The notes below the pieces were generated by a model. It worked only from the letters and a program-made list of their open reading frames with translations. It made no database searches and had not been told where the DNA came from. Position numbers and translations under genes: made by a program. Positions 44,861 to 57,999 of a DNA stretch of 64,000 nucleotides are shown here, piece by piece. The DNA is from Stenocarpella maydis (lineage: Eukaryota; Ascomycota; Sordariomycetes; Diaporthales; Diaporthaceae), in contig NQMI01000010.1 in the NCBI GenBank assembly GCA_002270565.1, forward strand, positions 679,791 through 743,790. The letters run 5' to 3'. How positions within the stretch are numbered: position 1 is the stretch's first letter; every line of letters begins with the position of its first letter.

Positions 44861-47376
44861 ATGGATCTCCGATCTCTATACGCGGGATCCCCTCGCTCTT
44901 TGTCACACAACACCGCGACGAAAACAGGCCAGAGACAAAGGCCACACGCTATCCCGGATAATTCCTACCCGGAGTCCATGACATGTTCGGTATCTACGAT
45001 ATCGTCTCATTCAGCCAGCCCCGCTCCCTCCCTGGACGGCTCGACGTCCCCTGTGTTTGATACTGCAGACTATAGCGACCCGTCCTTTGTCACCTCGGAT
45101 ATCATGTCCAATACCGAGGCACTTCTGGGAGCCCAATACCAAACCCACCCAGAGAAACCGTCTGGAAATAAAACCAGCCTGGCTCAACTAGCTGCAGTGA
45201 GACCACAGAGCCTTGGCCTCCCCCTTCGGATGCGGGACGAGGGTACCGGGCCGGACATAAAGAAGACCCTCAAAAGGTCGACTACCCACCCTGTAAGGGC
45301 ATCATCAGTCAGCTCGAGACAGGCCCACCGGGCCTTTGAGTGAGTGACCCTACCACACCCCTTATTTCCTTGCCCCATGCGCGCGACAGTGCATTGACAG
45401 CCACATGCACAATCAGCCTGATGGCTCCGCCACCCGGGAGAAGAAAGAGTGGTTTGGCTAAGACGGACCTCCTGAGGGATAGCTACCCCCGAGATACGGT
45501 CGACGCCGACCCCAGCGCAGCGCTTACCTCAAGGATTGCAGCTTCCATCCTCCGTGAGGGCTATGGGGTCAGGGCAGCAAAGACCACCGTGCCACTGAAG
45601 GTTCAGGATGCCGTCCAGAGGTGCCTCCAGGAGGTGTCGACTACTGTGCACAAAGAGCATCCGCCATGGGCTCTACCGCAGTACCCGAAGAGGGCATCAA
45701 AGCCGTACGCAGCGGACTCGGATACGCAATCCAGGACATCCGAACAGCTCTCAGAACCCGAAATTCCTAGCAGGTATGCCAGGCATGGCGTCAGCAGCGG
45801 TGAAGACGAGGACCCATTCGCGTACGACAACTCCAAGGAGACCTACCAGAAGCTTTATGGGTTTGTAAACGGCGGCCGTGGGGTGAGAGGGGGGCTTCAT
45901 GGTACATCGAGGCTGTATCCGTGTCCGTTCAGGAAGAGAAACCCGGTAATGTTCAACATTCGCGACCACGAGCACTGTGCCAAGAGGCCTTTCTTTGGCA
46001 TACAGGAGCTCAAGTACGTCATACATTGGCTCGTAGGCACGGGGGCTCAAGACTGACTTGGATACAGGCGCCATATTAGAACTTACCACAGAGCATCTAC
46101 ACCGCCGCACTCTTGCCCACGATGCAAGGCGGGCTTCCAGAGCTCGTCTGACTTGTCTGAGCATCTGATGGTGCCGGTAGAACAGATGTGCGAGCCTAAC
46201 CCCACCGCCTCGGATATGGTAGAGGATGGGATCACCGAGGAGATGGACCGGGTCCTTGCCGACCAGACGCCTAGACGAAGCCTACAGTCCTGGGATCAGA
46301 TCTGGAAGCTGCTGTTCCCACAGGATGCGTCCGCTTTGGATTCCGGTGAGTCCGCGTTAATGGGCTTCAGATGTCCTTTATACACAGCCGGCCAGCTGAC
46401 ACGATGCCTAGAATATCTCCCGGTGGTCGAGATGGTCGAGATGGAGCAGGAGCTGGACGACAGCCAGGCGGAGCTCAGGGCGGACCTGAGCGAAAGTCTA
46501 CGGAAACTCATCCCAGACCAGCCCGAGGACGTGTGCTTCTTCTTAGCCGGCCAGTTCCAGCTCGTCTTCGACCAGCACAGAGCAAAGGTCAACAGGAAAT
46601 GCCGGGTCAGCGCCAGTGGGGCCAGCGTTCCGACCGGCGCGCCCGAGAAGAGCAGGAGCGATTCCTCACGCATGTCACGGTTCTCGATGCGCCCCAGCTT
46701 TGACGGGGCCGCCCTGAGGGGATCCACCACCCACGGCAGGAGTGTAAGCCAGCTATCATCACCGAGGGGACGGGGCCGGCGGCAGTCTCAGGCTCAGGCG
46801 CAGGCACAGCAGGCCCCGCCAAGGACGACTGTCTCGCCGGCCAGGACGTCATCGTCAGCGTACTCACAGGACCCAGTGCCCCCGCCCTCAAACAGGTCCA
46901 GGACAACAACTCGCTCGAGCATCTTCAGCATGAGCGCCATGCAGGTCGAGAGCCCTCGGCTCCCGTTCAAGGACTGGGTCCAGGGCGTCAAGTTCAACGC
47001 CACCAGCACCGACGACAAGAACTACCAGCGCGACTCCGGGCTAGCCATGGAACATTGCGAGGCCTGCCAGATGGAGACCTGCCAGTGCGAGGGCTACAAT
47101 GGCTATGCGGACCAGCTATCCGCATTCATGACCCCGGCGACCAATGCTCAGCAACCTCCCTCTGACCGGGCACCTTACTCGGCAGTGGACCAGGCAGGCG
47201 AAGGCGGGGAGGCGGACTGGGCTGCACGGTATGGGAACCAGTCACTGGCCCCCGGCGAGCCGGCGCCTGGACCGAAGCTGCAGATGAAGGGCAGCAGGAT
47301 GGACCTTAATTTCGAAAGTGCACAGGCAGACAGGCTGCCACCGGCGGCCGGGCAGGCCCAGCAGGGATTTATTTAA
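44861..47376 (+). CDS. fungal C2H2-type zinc-finger protein
   Basis: Predicted 781 residues (803 if the last intron is retained). Exons: 44861-45339, 45390-46013, 46068-46345, 46412-47376. The third intron (46346-46411, 66 nt, GTGAGT, CTGAC, TAG) is a multiple of three without a stop, so both forms are possible. The N-terminal about 330 residues are Ser/Pro-rich and disordered. The finger region has C338-X17-C356-X13-H370-X4-H375 (YPCPFRKRNP...RHIRTYH), followed by C384-X2-C387-X12-H400. This wide-spaced fungal finger type occurs in many uncharacterised ascomycete proteins. A short conserved block (WDQIWKLLFP, YLPVVE) follows, then a Gln/Ser/Pro-rich tail with another Cys pair cluster (CEACQMETCQC). 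Nuclear DNA binding is possible but not shown. Confidence 0.75.
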
Positions 47377-47722
47377 TCACACTAGCTCGACAGAGAGCCT
47401 CTTAATGTACTTGATCATACATAGCCAGCATAGTTGTTTCACCATATAGGTCGGCCTCCTGTGGCTCGGAGAGTCTGGGAATGGTATCTGGGAACACTAG
47501 ACGGCGTTAGCAGCGAGACATTGTGCCTTTCATTGGCATATGAGACCATGCCGGTCTCTGGTACATAATCTTGAATATAAAATGGGCTACCGGTCACGTG
47601 AGCCCCTCGTCCCTCATTGCAATCAGTCCAAGACCGCCCGATCTGGACAGATGGACTGTATCCGGATTCCTCTTCCTCTTGATGTATCATCCGCACAAAC
47701 CTATGTGCCGAACCCGACCTCC

Positions 47723-48496
47723 TCATCCTCCACCGCCTATCCACCGCCGCAATCCCGAAGCGACCCGCGGAGGCCTAGAGACGCCCGCATGGACAGTCTG
47801 CACGAGCATCAAGGTGTCCTTGATCCCCCATCCTGCCAGCCCAATCATCCCAAAGTCCAATAGGAAGGACTTCAAACCGCGTCGATGCTCGTCCGTGCGC
47901 ATTCCACCGGCCCGCTGAGTCCGTTCAAGCTGCAGGAGCTTTGTTCGGAGTTCAGCCATCCGCTCCTCGCAGGTGTGTACAACCTCCGCGCTTGTGTGCC
48001 GCAGCTCGACTTCCAACCTCCTCAATCTGATCCTTGCCTTCCGCTCCTTGTGGGCGCTGGCGCGTCTCTCTCTTCTGTCGATCCTCTCCCGCTCAAGAAG
48101 ACCGAATCTTGTCTTCCTGAGCTTGTATCTCATTCTTGCCAGACCCATCTCATGCTGTCTCTGATACTTGGAAGCCGAGATCTCCAAGCCCTTCATCTCC
48201 TCCCTCTTGAGCCTTGCCGCATACTTTCCCACGACATTGGATCCAGACGCCATTGCGTCCTCAGGACTCGGGGCGCTCTCTCGTGGATATCGCTGTGGAA
48301 GATCAAACCCATGCCGTGGGAACGATAGTTTTAGTTTTCTCTCTGGTGCTATTTCTGCGCTGGGCGGTCTTGGATAGGAGGCCAAGGGACTGCTGAGAGA
48401 ACTGCGTCTGGAGGATGGTGCCGTAGACAATTCGACGGTATAGCCCGGAGTTGAGGGCAGCGCGTCATCTGCGTGATATGCACCTTGTGCGTCGGC
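47723..48496 (-). CDS. hypothetical basic coiled-coil protein (5' exon unresolved)
   Basis: I recognise no family. The open frame ends at 47723; it is coding-like from a CAG acceptor at 48496 (reading ADAQGAYHADDALP), so an upstream exon probably exists but I could not place it. If translation starts inside this exon, the first ATG is at 48253 (MASGSNVVGK), giving 176 residues. Visible parts: a Ser/Pro-rich N-terminal segment; a very basic, Arg/Glu/Lys-rich helix of about 100 residues likely to form a coiled coil (RKTRFGLLERERIDRRERRA); and a mildly hydrophobic C-terminal segment (FLLDFGMIGLAGWGIKDTLM) before a Gly-rich end. It lies tail-to-tail with the C2H2 gene. Function unknown. Confidence 0.55.
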   Translation of the reverse strand, partial: ADAQGAYHADDALPSTPGYTVELSTAPSSRRSSLSSPLASYPRPPSAEIAPERKLKLSFPRHGFDLPQRYPRESAPSPEDAMASGSNVVGKYAARLKREEMKGLEISASKYQRQHEMGLARMRYKLRKTRFGLLERERIDRRERRASAHKERKARIRLRRLEVELRHTSAEVVHTCEERMAELRTKLLQLERTQRAGGMRTDEHRRGLKSFLLDFGMIGLAGWGIKDTLMLVQTVHAGVSRPPRVASGLRRWIGGGG

Positions 48497-48499
48497 CTG

Positions 48500-50177
48500 T
48501 ATTGGATTAAAAAAGAACAGCCAGCAAGAGGACCAAGCTGGTAAGTCAAATCAGCTCGCCCGGCGGCTCCCAAGACTCGCCTGCTGCCATCAAACAAAGA
48601 GAGGTCTTGCGAGCGCTCGGCAGGCCGATTAGGTTGCCTCAGCACCAGGCCCCGCTGCTCCACAGGCGCCTGCAGCACGGCCATTAGGTATCCCTCGAGC
48701 AGATCCTGGAGATAGGGACATCTCATACGCTCCTGCAGTTGAGCATCTGAGGTGCCCGGACCCTCTTGAATTCGTCCGCACTACGCCCCAGCAGTAAGGA
48801 CGCAGGATCTCGGGCCTCGCGCGCGAAACAAGGACGCGCAACGAAGCTGCTGCTGCACCTGTGAGGTAGATAGGCGGAAATGCTTGGCATACTATCCGAC
48901 GACCAACAACCCAGTTCGCCACCGTCGCCTGCTTCGAAATCACCGAAGACTTGTCCACAGGAGAGCCCGCCCGCAACCCAAAGTCGGGGCGTTTTGGTAT
49001 AGCAGGGCTGCTTATTTCCTGCCTGGGTGGCGGCGGCGAGACCCCTGCGATTGTCGACCACTCCCTCGAGGGTACCGTGACAACTCCATCGTGGCACATC
49101 CCCCAAGGGACTTGCTTGCGTCCACCGTTTTCCGTCGGTCGGGAAGGCGACAGGGGGAGCGGCCCCGGACGAGCTGGTTCTGGGGCAGAAACAGAGAGGA
49201 GACTGGACTTGTCCTTGTGTTGGATATGATGCTGGCATCCTTGGATGGGGTCTCGCTGGGGCTGGGAAGGTACCCAGTAGTTTCGATGCTCTGTCGAATG
49301 CGAGGCATTCTGGGCAGTCGAAATGGTCACTTGAAAGACAAAGAAGTCGCAGGCGTCTTGGTGGGCTCTTGGAGAAAGGAAAGCGACGAGGAGAAGTAGT
49401 TTTGATGTGATGGAATGGCGACAGGGCGCCCGAGGCAAAACAAAGAGAGAAGATTGAAGGGTAAGATTGGTATTGGGAGGTGGTAGGTTGCATAGTTTTC
49501 AGGAACCCGAGCTGGGGGGCGTCCTAGGTATTTATGCTACTGTTGTCGAAAGTGGAATCCAAAGCCTAGAGGCCTGGCTGGATCACATTAGTTATTCATA
49601 TTCAATGGAGCAACGGGTGACTATTAGCGTTTGTTGCACACCCGCCCAAACTGGTGTTAACCCCTCCCGAGATGTCCGGGTAAGTGAAGTCTTCGTGGCC
49701 GCATGGCCCATTTTCACTGATAGAGCCAATAAAATAGGTGAGACGGCCTGGTGACATCGACACTAAATCATTTCCAGTTGAGAGCGCATATGAGTGAATT
49801 CATTTTGGCGTTTCCTCAACCCATCTCACCCGATACCAGCCCACCAGTCGCAAAGATTGGCAATACCTAGGTACGCCTTGGGTGTACAGCAAGGACCTTG
49901 GAACTCTCACTTATGCGTCAAATCTATCTGGGTCTTACCTAGCTAAGTATGCTTTATCCCTCCTAGGGCCAGGAACCAATCATTATACGCATGAGCATAT
50001 CAAACGGGGCGGCCGTGGTACGCCCCAGCTGCAGCCATAAACAGGTGACCGCACTCAGTACATGAGGGTGGCAGAGGCCTCAAGTGCTCCAGGCAGCGGA
50101 GCAGGTACCACAGAGTTGCGCCCGAGCAGTACCCAGCCATCTACTTTATTTTGATCCAAAATGTCTCCGTTCCGCCA
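48500..50177. other. intergenic or unresolved 5' exons of the coiled-coil gene
   Basis: GC-rich sequence with long overlapping frames in all three minus-strand phases and on the plus strand, so frame length means little. The minus strand is pyrimidine-rich near 49310-49450, followed by ATG at 49308 (MPRIRQSIETTGY) in good context, and a stretch reading MRCPYLQDLLEGYLMAVLQ lies at about 48726. Either could be an exon of the downstream gene, but no consistent splice path was found. A TACCTAGGTA palindrome is at 49864. Confidence 0.4.
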
Positions 50178-51389
50178 CTAGTCCGATAACTGTAGGACGG
50201 CATCCGGCGCTTCGTATCCGTATTCATCAGCAAACTGGGCGTAGAAAGCACAGATACCGCGGTGAATATGCCCAGAGTCCTTGTAGTCAGCCCCTTGGAA
50301 GTCCACGCCCTCCATCTCCCAGAAGTAGGCCTCATTGATCTCGAACAAGCGCTCAACCACAGGAACTGGCGGCTTCTGGTTGTTCTTGAAGAAGACTATT
50401 GCGACTGCAAGCTTGAGGATCGCGGCGCCGCCCTTCTTCTTGACCCTCTTCAGCCCAGGGGGGTGCTCCAGGTCTATTGTCTCCGACGACGTCATCTGGG
50501 ACCACGTCCCATGGGAGCTCAGCAATTGCGCATTTGGCGTCTGCGAGCCTTTCGCCTGTGGCTCTGCCCTGTGGGGCTCCACTGGTTTCTTCTCAGACGC
50601 CGGCGGAGGGGAGAACAGATGAGCAAGCTTCTCTGCATAAGCGGGATGGCCTAATAGCTGGTAGTCGTAAAGTCGCAACAAGTCCTCGAAGCGCTCCATT
50701 ATGATGGGGACAGGGAGGCGTTGGAGGCGAATGCTCTCAGTGACAGCCTCCCGGTATGAGGCCATCTTACTGAGGGCCTCGTCCAAGGGGAGGCCCTGCG
50801 GCTTGATTATCGTCTCGTAGTATTTCCGCTGCATGTATGCGATCACGACAGCGACTGAGCGTGATCTCCCAGACTTGCAGTGGACTAGAATGTTGCGGCC
50901 TTCCTTCATATTTGTTGCAAGGAAGTCGTTAGTCTGGTCAAAGTATTCCATGAGGTCGGCGTTTTTTCGGTCCTCCAATCCAATCATGAGGTGCTTCTTG
51001 ACTGAGCATGGAGAGTTTAGGTCCGAGAAGCGCCGGAGCGCATACGACGTATCGGTGGGATGCCATGCGAGCAGATCCTTGGGGTGAATACTGATTGCAG
51101 CAGAGATGTCAAGTTCCTGTAGGATGTCATCCCTGAGGGCGTGGCTCATACCCCCGAGGAAAACTCGACCTGGACCGTCCAGGTCTTCATGGCTGATCAG
51201 AGACAACGAGTCGTTATTGTTTGCAACCCATGTCCTGATCTCCGCCCATATGAGATCCTTCAGGAAGCTGAGGCTCGGGGCACTATCGAGTGTGTCGAGG
51301 GCGTCATAACTCTTGAAGCACGACTCGGCATCTGGGACATCGCCCTTCGCGAATAGGTCAAGCCAGGCGGTGGAGACGGACCCTGACAT
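50178..51389 (-). CDS. dual-specificity protein phosphatase
   Basis: Intronless, 403 residues from ATG 51389; the frame is open further upstream but has no earlier ATG. The signature HCKSGRSRS (H170, C171, R177: HCX5R loop) is preceded by RVFLGGMSHALRDDILQELD, the usual DSP start block, and by IGLEDRKNADL, which should carry the general acid. Members dephosphorylate Tyr and Ser/Thr residues, often on MAP kinases, through a phosphocysteine intermediate. The N-terminal about 75 residues and the C-terminal about 140 are extensions; the latter has a Lys-rich stretch (GLKRVKKKGGAA) that could be a nuclear signal. Substrate unknown. Confidence 0.85.
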   Translation of the reverse strand: MSGSVSTAWLDLFAKGDVPDAESCFKSYDALDTLDSAPSLSFLKDLIWAEIRTWVANNNDSLSLISHEDLDGPGRVFLGGMSHALRDDILQELDISAAISIHPKDLLAWHPTDTSYALRRFSDLNSPCSVKKHLMIGLEDRKNADLMEYFDQTNDFLATNMKEGRNILVHCKSGRSRSVAVVIAYMQRKYYETIIKPQGLPLDEALSKMASYREAVTESIRLQRLPVPIIMERFEDLLRLYDYQLLGHPAYAEKLAHLFSPPPASEKKPVEPHRAEPQAKGSQTPNAQLLSSHGTWSQMTSSETIDLEHPPGLKRVKKKGGAAILKLAVAIVFFKNNQKPPVPVVERLFEINEAYFWEMEGVDFQGADYKDSGHIHRGICAFYAQFADEYGYEAPDAVLQLSD

Positions 51390-52835
51390 CTTGGACGGTG
51401 GACTTGGGTATGTTGTCCCGAGGTCAGGCTCTTGTGCGCCGCGGGTCCCGAAGTCTTGCGAAGAGTCGAACGTGACTCCTCCTGAGGTCGTTGGCTGCCT
51501 TGGGCTCTGCAAAAATAAGCTGGCGTTGGCTGAGACAGTGAAACTGCCCCGGTCTAACCGAATCAGGCAGACGACCCTGGTCGATCTCGCTTATGGGTAT
51601 CCTAGCAAGGTTGACTTCGCGCAACACCAACAGCAGAGGACCCCTCCTCGGAAAGTAGGACAACTGCATGCTATTACCAGAATCCGAGTTCCGAGTAGGA
51701 ATGCCGAGCCGAGCGGCCTGCTATCACAACAAACACACGTTGCTGTATGGCGAGAACGCCCCAAGGAGTCGTTCCAGGCATGATTACAAGCTCAAGACAG
51801 ACGTGCCATCGTCCAACAGTCCTGAAATACAAATCCTCTTGCGCGACAGCAGCCTGGCTCATTTCAGCAGCTTTCAGGGTGTCTCGCCGGGATGACAGCA
51901 TGTCGGATTCCACCAGGACCTGTAGGCGACGGCACTATCAGGTTCATGGCAGCAACATGTGGCCGTTATCACCTGAAGGCTTGATAGAAACCTGGGGTAA
52001 CATTTGCTGCGCGCCAAGATAGCCAAGACCACAGATATTGACCTGCGCGTCTAGAACGCAGAATTACAACCAGTCGCAACCTGCATATGCCAGATGATGA
52101 TGGCCAGGATAGGCAGGAAGATTGCATATCCTATCTTTGCGATCAGAGCCCGGGTTGTGAGCAGTGCTAGCCTAAGACCGCCTCCTGCTAGTGCTAGTAG
52201 TCTCAACTGCCGTTAGCCACAACATCCACCTGCACGATGGGACTCCCCGCTGACAACGCCTTCACACCCTCCTGCTCTGCCTTGGGCATGGAGGTTGCTG
52301 ACTCGGAATTATCGTCGCAGATGCTATTCGGCATTTCTGGGCATTCTCGTTATCTATTCGTTTGCGGGAGCCGACTATGCAAGGTGGTGGGCCTCGCCCG
52401 TGGTACCTACTGACATAGGTAGACTTAGATATGCAATGTGACTATATTCTAGAGTTCAGATATCGTCTGCGAGAGTTGCATTCTCCCGGCTTCCAAGAGA
52501 AGCGATAAGACGCTTGCAGGCGAACTTGTCGATCCTCCTTCCCGTTGCATCTATGGCGCAGCTCGTGACTCCTGGTGCCCATGACAGCAGATGGCGCGAT
52601 TGTACGGTGTTCTCTCTAAAGGGAAGGAGAGTGAACGACTGATACCTTGGGAAGTCTTTTTAGTAGTTGAAGATCTCTATAAAAAGGATCTCGAGCGCCA
52701 GGATAATTATTTCAGTATTCGAGAGCTCACCTCCACACCACTCCTCATCCCGACGACATTTTTGGAGAGACACAGATCAGCTCAGCCGTTTCGATACCTA
52801 GGTGCTACTTCAGTTCCCAATAATCCCGGACCAAG
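51390..52835. other. intergenic, no supported gene
   Basis: About 1.4 kb of divergent promoter space between the phosphatase and the protease. A TACCTAGGTG copy of the recurrent palindrome lies at 52795, about 40 bp before the protease ATG. Confidence 0.5.
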
Positions 52836-54266
<1,431 letters not shown>

Positions 54267-55947
54267 GCATGTAATACGTATGGTCTGCTCGAGCGGAACT
54301 AGAGGTCTAGGGCTTGGTGTTCAACAGAGCATGGGTGTGGTGGAGTGATGGGAGATCTCTTTCCAAAGTTCCTGGTGCTGAGATTGACTCAATGAGGCAG
54401 TCAGAACTTGTATATTGGAAGTCCCCAGGGATCCAATATAAAGATCCATAGAACGCAGAAATCAATGCGATGCGCAATTTGTTGTCAAGCGCTATCATCT
54501 AGAATACTGCTATTGCTACAAAAGGGAACAGATGCCTCCCATTGATATTGAAGTTGACTAGTCACATAAATTACCTCGTGCACCACCTAAGTTCTATCAA
54601 CTACCGCATACCACAGCCTCCCTCTAGAGTAAATAACATTCAGATCTGCTAGCCAGGCACTAGTAGTACACTCACATATAAGTACAGCGCTAAGGCGGGC
54701 GCCGGCAAATAATGGAACTTGTGTGGAGGCTAGCTTGGCTCCATCAGCAATACCGGAAGCTGATTGCTACTTAAGTAGCGGTCGATCTAACTACCTATGT
54801 ATTAGTTATAGATGTTACAGTTGATGCCAGCAATTGAAGGAGATTCAATCATGGGTCGTAGTGTGAGTGGGCGTATATATAGCAGTGCGGTTATATCAAC
54901 GCTATATACCTAGGTACCTAGGTATACTAATTTCGGTGGCAGGTGTATGTACTGGTGGTGAACTTGAGGTGTTCTAGTGTAGCTGTGAACCATCAGTTCT
55001 ATTCCATGCGAATATCCATCCTATCATGTACTTATTCTATCCTTACATGGGTGTCCAATTTCAATGGCAATTCGTCCGCCCCCACATTTGAAGTGTTGAA
55101 TAGAGACGGTTTGCCGTTAAGCAAAACCGTCACAACAACGGGCCCATGGTACGGCCTTCAAATGTTTGGGTTCTAGGTTTTGCGTAGCTCTAACTGGAGG
55201 TCTCGCTCCATTAAGGCTGCCACTTGACAAATAGTTTGTCAAAGTTAGTGTACTGGTAACGGTTAGTGAACTCGACCCCGCCGAGCTCCTCAGGCATGTG
55301 GATATACCATTTAAGATAGCCTTGCTGCTCAACGAGTTAGTCATGTCAGGCCCTGAATCGGCATCGCCATTCGGGAAAGATCCTGGTCTGCAAATTCTGT
55401 GACTAGCAGCCGAGGACTGCCTAATCCATGAAAAGCAGCCGCTGCATGCATGATGCCTAGGTCTTCCGCTAGGGTGGCGTTGCTTTCAATCATTGCAGGA
55501 TCTCCGCGGCTCTTAAACTCGAACTTTGTTATTGCCAGTGCCTAAGGTGCCAACGGCAATTGACACTACGTTCCAGATTAGGTCATGAAGCTTCTCCTTA
55601 ATTTATAATTGCCAGTTCCCATACGGCTGGAACATTATGTACTCAAGTGCTAATTCAAGTTTCCCTAGTCGATGACCTCAGGCTTTTTGAGAAACATAAC
55701 AACGCCTGACCGCACTCCTCGGCGTTGGTGCATCATTGTTGCTCTGTAGTAGTAAAACGTGCACTTCATGGGTGTTGGATTGAGTTAAGATTGGTTATTA
55801 TGAATGCCTACCGGGCATGTGAAGAGTACGAGAGCATGATTGAAGTTATAAGAACTGATGATATACGACAACTGCCAGGTACTTCTTCGTTATCCTGTTT
55901 CACAATGCGAGCATAAATGCCACGCAGCTAAATAGCCTGTGAAATCA
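54267..55947. other. intergenic, about 1.7 kb, no supported gene
   Basis: Convergent space between the protease and the sugar transporter. Contains a doubled palindrome TACCTAGGTACCTAGGTA at 54907-54924. No coding signal recognised. Confidence 0.5.
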
Positions 55948-57826
55948 TCAGACCTTCTCTGCACCCCTCTCAGCATGATCTGCCTGAGGCTGCCCAGCCT
56001 CCTCAGCCTTCTCATTGTAAGCCGCATCGAGCTGATCGGCATCCTTGTTGCCGTACAGCCCGATTTTGTACCAGGGTAGGGCAAACAGGCGGTCCATGCT
56101 CTCGAGGGTCCGACCGGACGTTTCTGGGACGAAGCACCAAACCCAGGCTCCACCGACTATGGTCACAGCTGCGAAACACCAGAACGTGCCGGCCGGGGAG
56201 ATGCCGCCCTTCTCTACGGGTAGCAGCATGTTGGGCACGGCGCGGGAGTTGCCGTACTGGTTGGCAAAATGCGCGGTCATGGCGATAGACGTGGCCAAGG
56301 CACGAATGCGCAGCGGGAATAACTCTGCGGTTAAGAGATACTGCATAGAGTTCCAGCCTAAAGGTTTTTTTTTTTGGTAATGTTAGCAAAGCTCACATGA
56401 GCAACAATTGGCCATGACGTTCCGTTCTCCAGGTGTATTTCTAGCTTTTGACTTCAAAGACTGGGCTACGGTTGTGTGAGAAAAGCAAAAAAGGACAAAA
56501 ATCGCATACCTAGGGCCCAGCCGAAGCCAGAGAGATAAATCATGAAGATGGCGCCCTTTGACGGGCCCGTCTCGCTGGGGCTCAGTGTGTAGCCGTCGAC
56601 CTGGCCAAGCTCAGGAACAGCCGTCAGGAAGCCTGCCACGTAGACCATCGCGGTGGCCTGCAGGGCGATGCCGAGGAGCAGCGAGCGCTTTCTTCCTATG
56701 ACATCTACGAGGCAAAGCGCGCAAAGCAAGGCGGCAACGAGCTTGACAATGCCAAAGACGGCGGTGACTAGCAAGGACTCGTTGGTGCCGGTGATACCCA
56801 TGAGTGCAAATAGGTCTGGTGCGTAGAGCGTGATAGAACCGGCGCCGCTCCACTGACTCATGAGCTGTGCGCCAATGGCCAGGTAGAACCTGTAGAGGTT
56901 TGACGGGATAAAGAGCAGCTCCTTGATCATGCCCCAGAAGGCGGTGCCCTTGGTGGCCTCCATCTCCTCGTGGTGCTGAATGGTAATGGCAGCAATCTCC
57001 TCGGCGACGTAAGGGTGGTCTGGGGGAAGACGGCGAAGTTTTGACATGTTGTGGAGAGCCTGCTCGCCCTTGTTCTGCTTGATGAGGAAGCGGGGCGACT
57101 CGTATTGGAGAAATGTGAGGACGAAGATGAGGCCGGCGAAGATGATGTGCAAGCTGGTCGGGACCAGCCAGCGGGCGTGAGTGGTGTCGCCGATATTGAT
57201 CTCGCACCCGTAGTTTGCAAAGTAGGCGAGGACGATGCCCAGGTAAACAAAGCCCGTGAAGATACACGTGCACAGACCTCTGATCGGGGCGGGAGCGATC
57301 TCAGCGATGTAGACCGGTCCGACGACTGGCGTCTGGCCGACGCCCAAGCCTGCGATGAAGCGGCCAGCATAGATGAGGCCCAGGCTTCCGTTGTTGCCCA
57401 TGAACATGGCGATTCCGACCACCCAGAAGGTGCAGAGGACACGGGTAGCCCAGATGCGGCCGATGCGATCCGCGATGGAGAATGAAATAAGAGCTCCGGC
57501 GACAGAACCAATCTGGACCATTGCCGAGACATTGGCCTTGATGTTGGCCTGTGCGACCTCGCCATAGGAATCATAGTGGATCGTGGCCTGGAAATCCTTC
57601 GAGTTGAAGCAGCCGCTGATCAGTCCCTCATCGACTCCTTTTTCCCCCTCAAGTTAGAACAGGGCTGAGGTTTATGAGGGCTTTGGACGTGAACAATACC
57701 TCGGGCTGCGCCCAGTAGGCCAAAGGAGAAGACGGAGAACCACAGGCGCCAGTTGAAAACCTCCTTGGGCAACCCGAGGTTCTTCAGACGGAAAATGTTG
57801 ACGGGCTTCTTGACGCCGCCAGCCAT
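55948..57826 (-). CDS. MFS sugar transporter (hexose/quinate permease-like)
   Basis: Predicted 553 residues, 12 TM helices. Exons on the minus strand: 57826-57700, 57634-56510, 56357-55948; introns of 65 and 152 nt, GT-AG. Sugar-porter signatures: GVDEGLISGCFNSKDF after TM1, ADRIGR between TM2 and TM3, YESPRFLI after TM6, VDVIGRKRS in the second half and PETSGRTLE after TM12. The start MAGGVKKPVNIFRLKN is typical of fungal members. It should move a hexose, pentose or quinate across the plasma membrane by proton symport; the substrate cannot be told from sequence. A nine-base minisatellite lies in its leader. Confidence 0.9.
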
Positions 57827-57934
57827 TTTGACGTCTCGTAGCCCAGCCTGTCGCCCAGAGTGTGGCGTGCGTGTAGGTTGACTTGGCGAGACGGCTAAGA
57901 AACTTGGAAGGCGGGAGGGGGCGCGGGAGCAAAT

Positions 57935-57979
57935 GCTTGAGGAGCTTGAGGAGCTTGAGGAGCTTGAGGAGCTTGAGGA
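57935..57979. repeat. 9-bp minisatellite (GCTTGAGGA)5
   Basis: Five perfect copies, then imperfect GCTTGGAGA-type copies to about 58000. It lies 109-153 bp upstream of the sugar-transporter ATG, probably in its 5' UTR or core promoter. Confidence 0.9.
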
Positions 57980-57999
57980 GCTTGGAGAACTTGGAGAGC

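Noticed and set aside
48629..49493. Minus-strand frames of 269 and 256 codons overlapping each other
   Set aside because: Two phases and the plus strand are open at once in a GC-rich stretch, and no family motif is seen; kept only as possible unresolved exons.
50262..50654. 130-codon plus-strand frame antisense to the phosphatase
   Set aside because: Its existence follows from the codon use of the phosphatase gene; no motif of its own.
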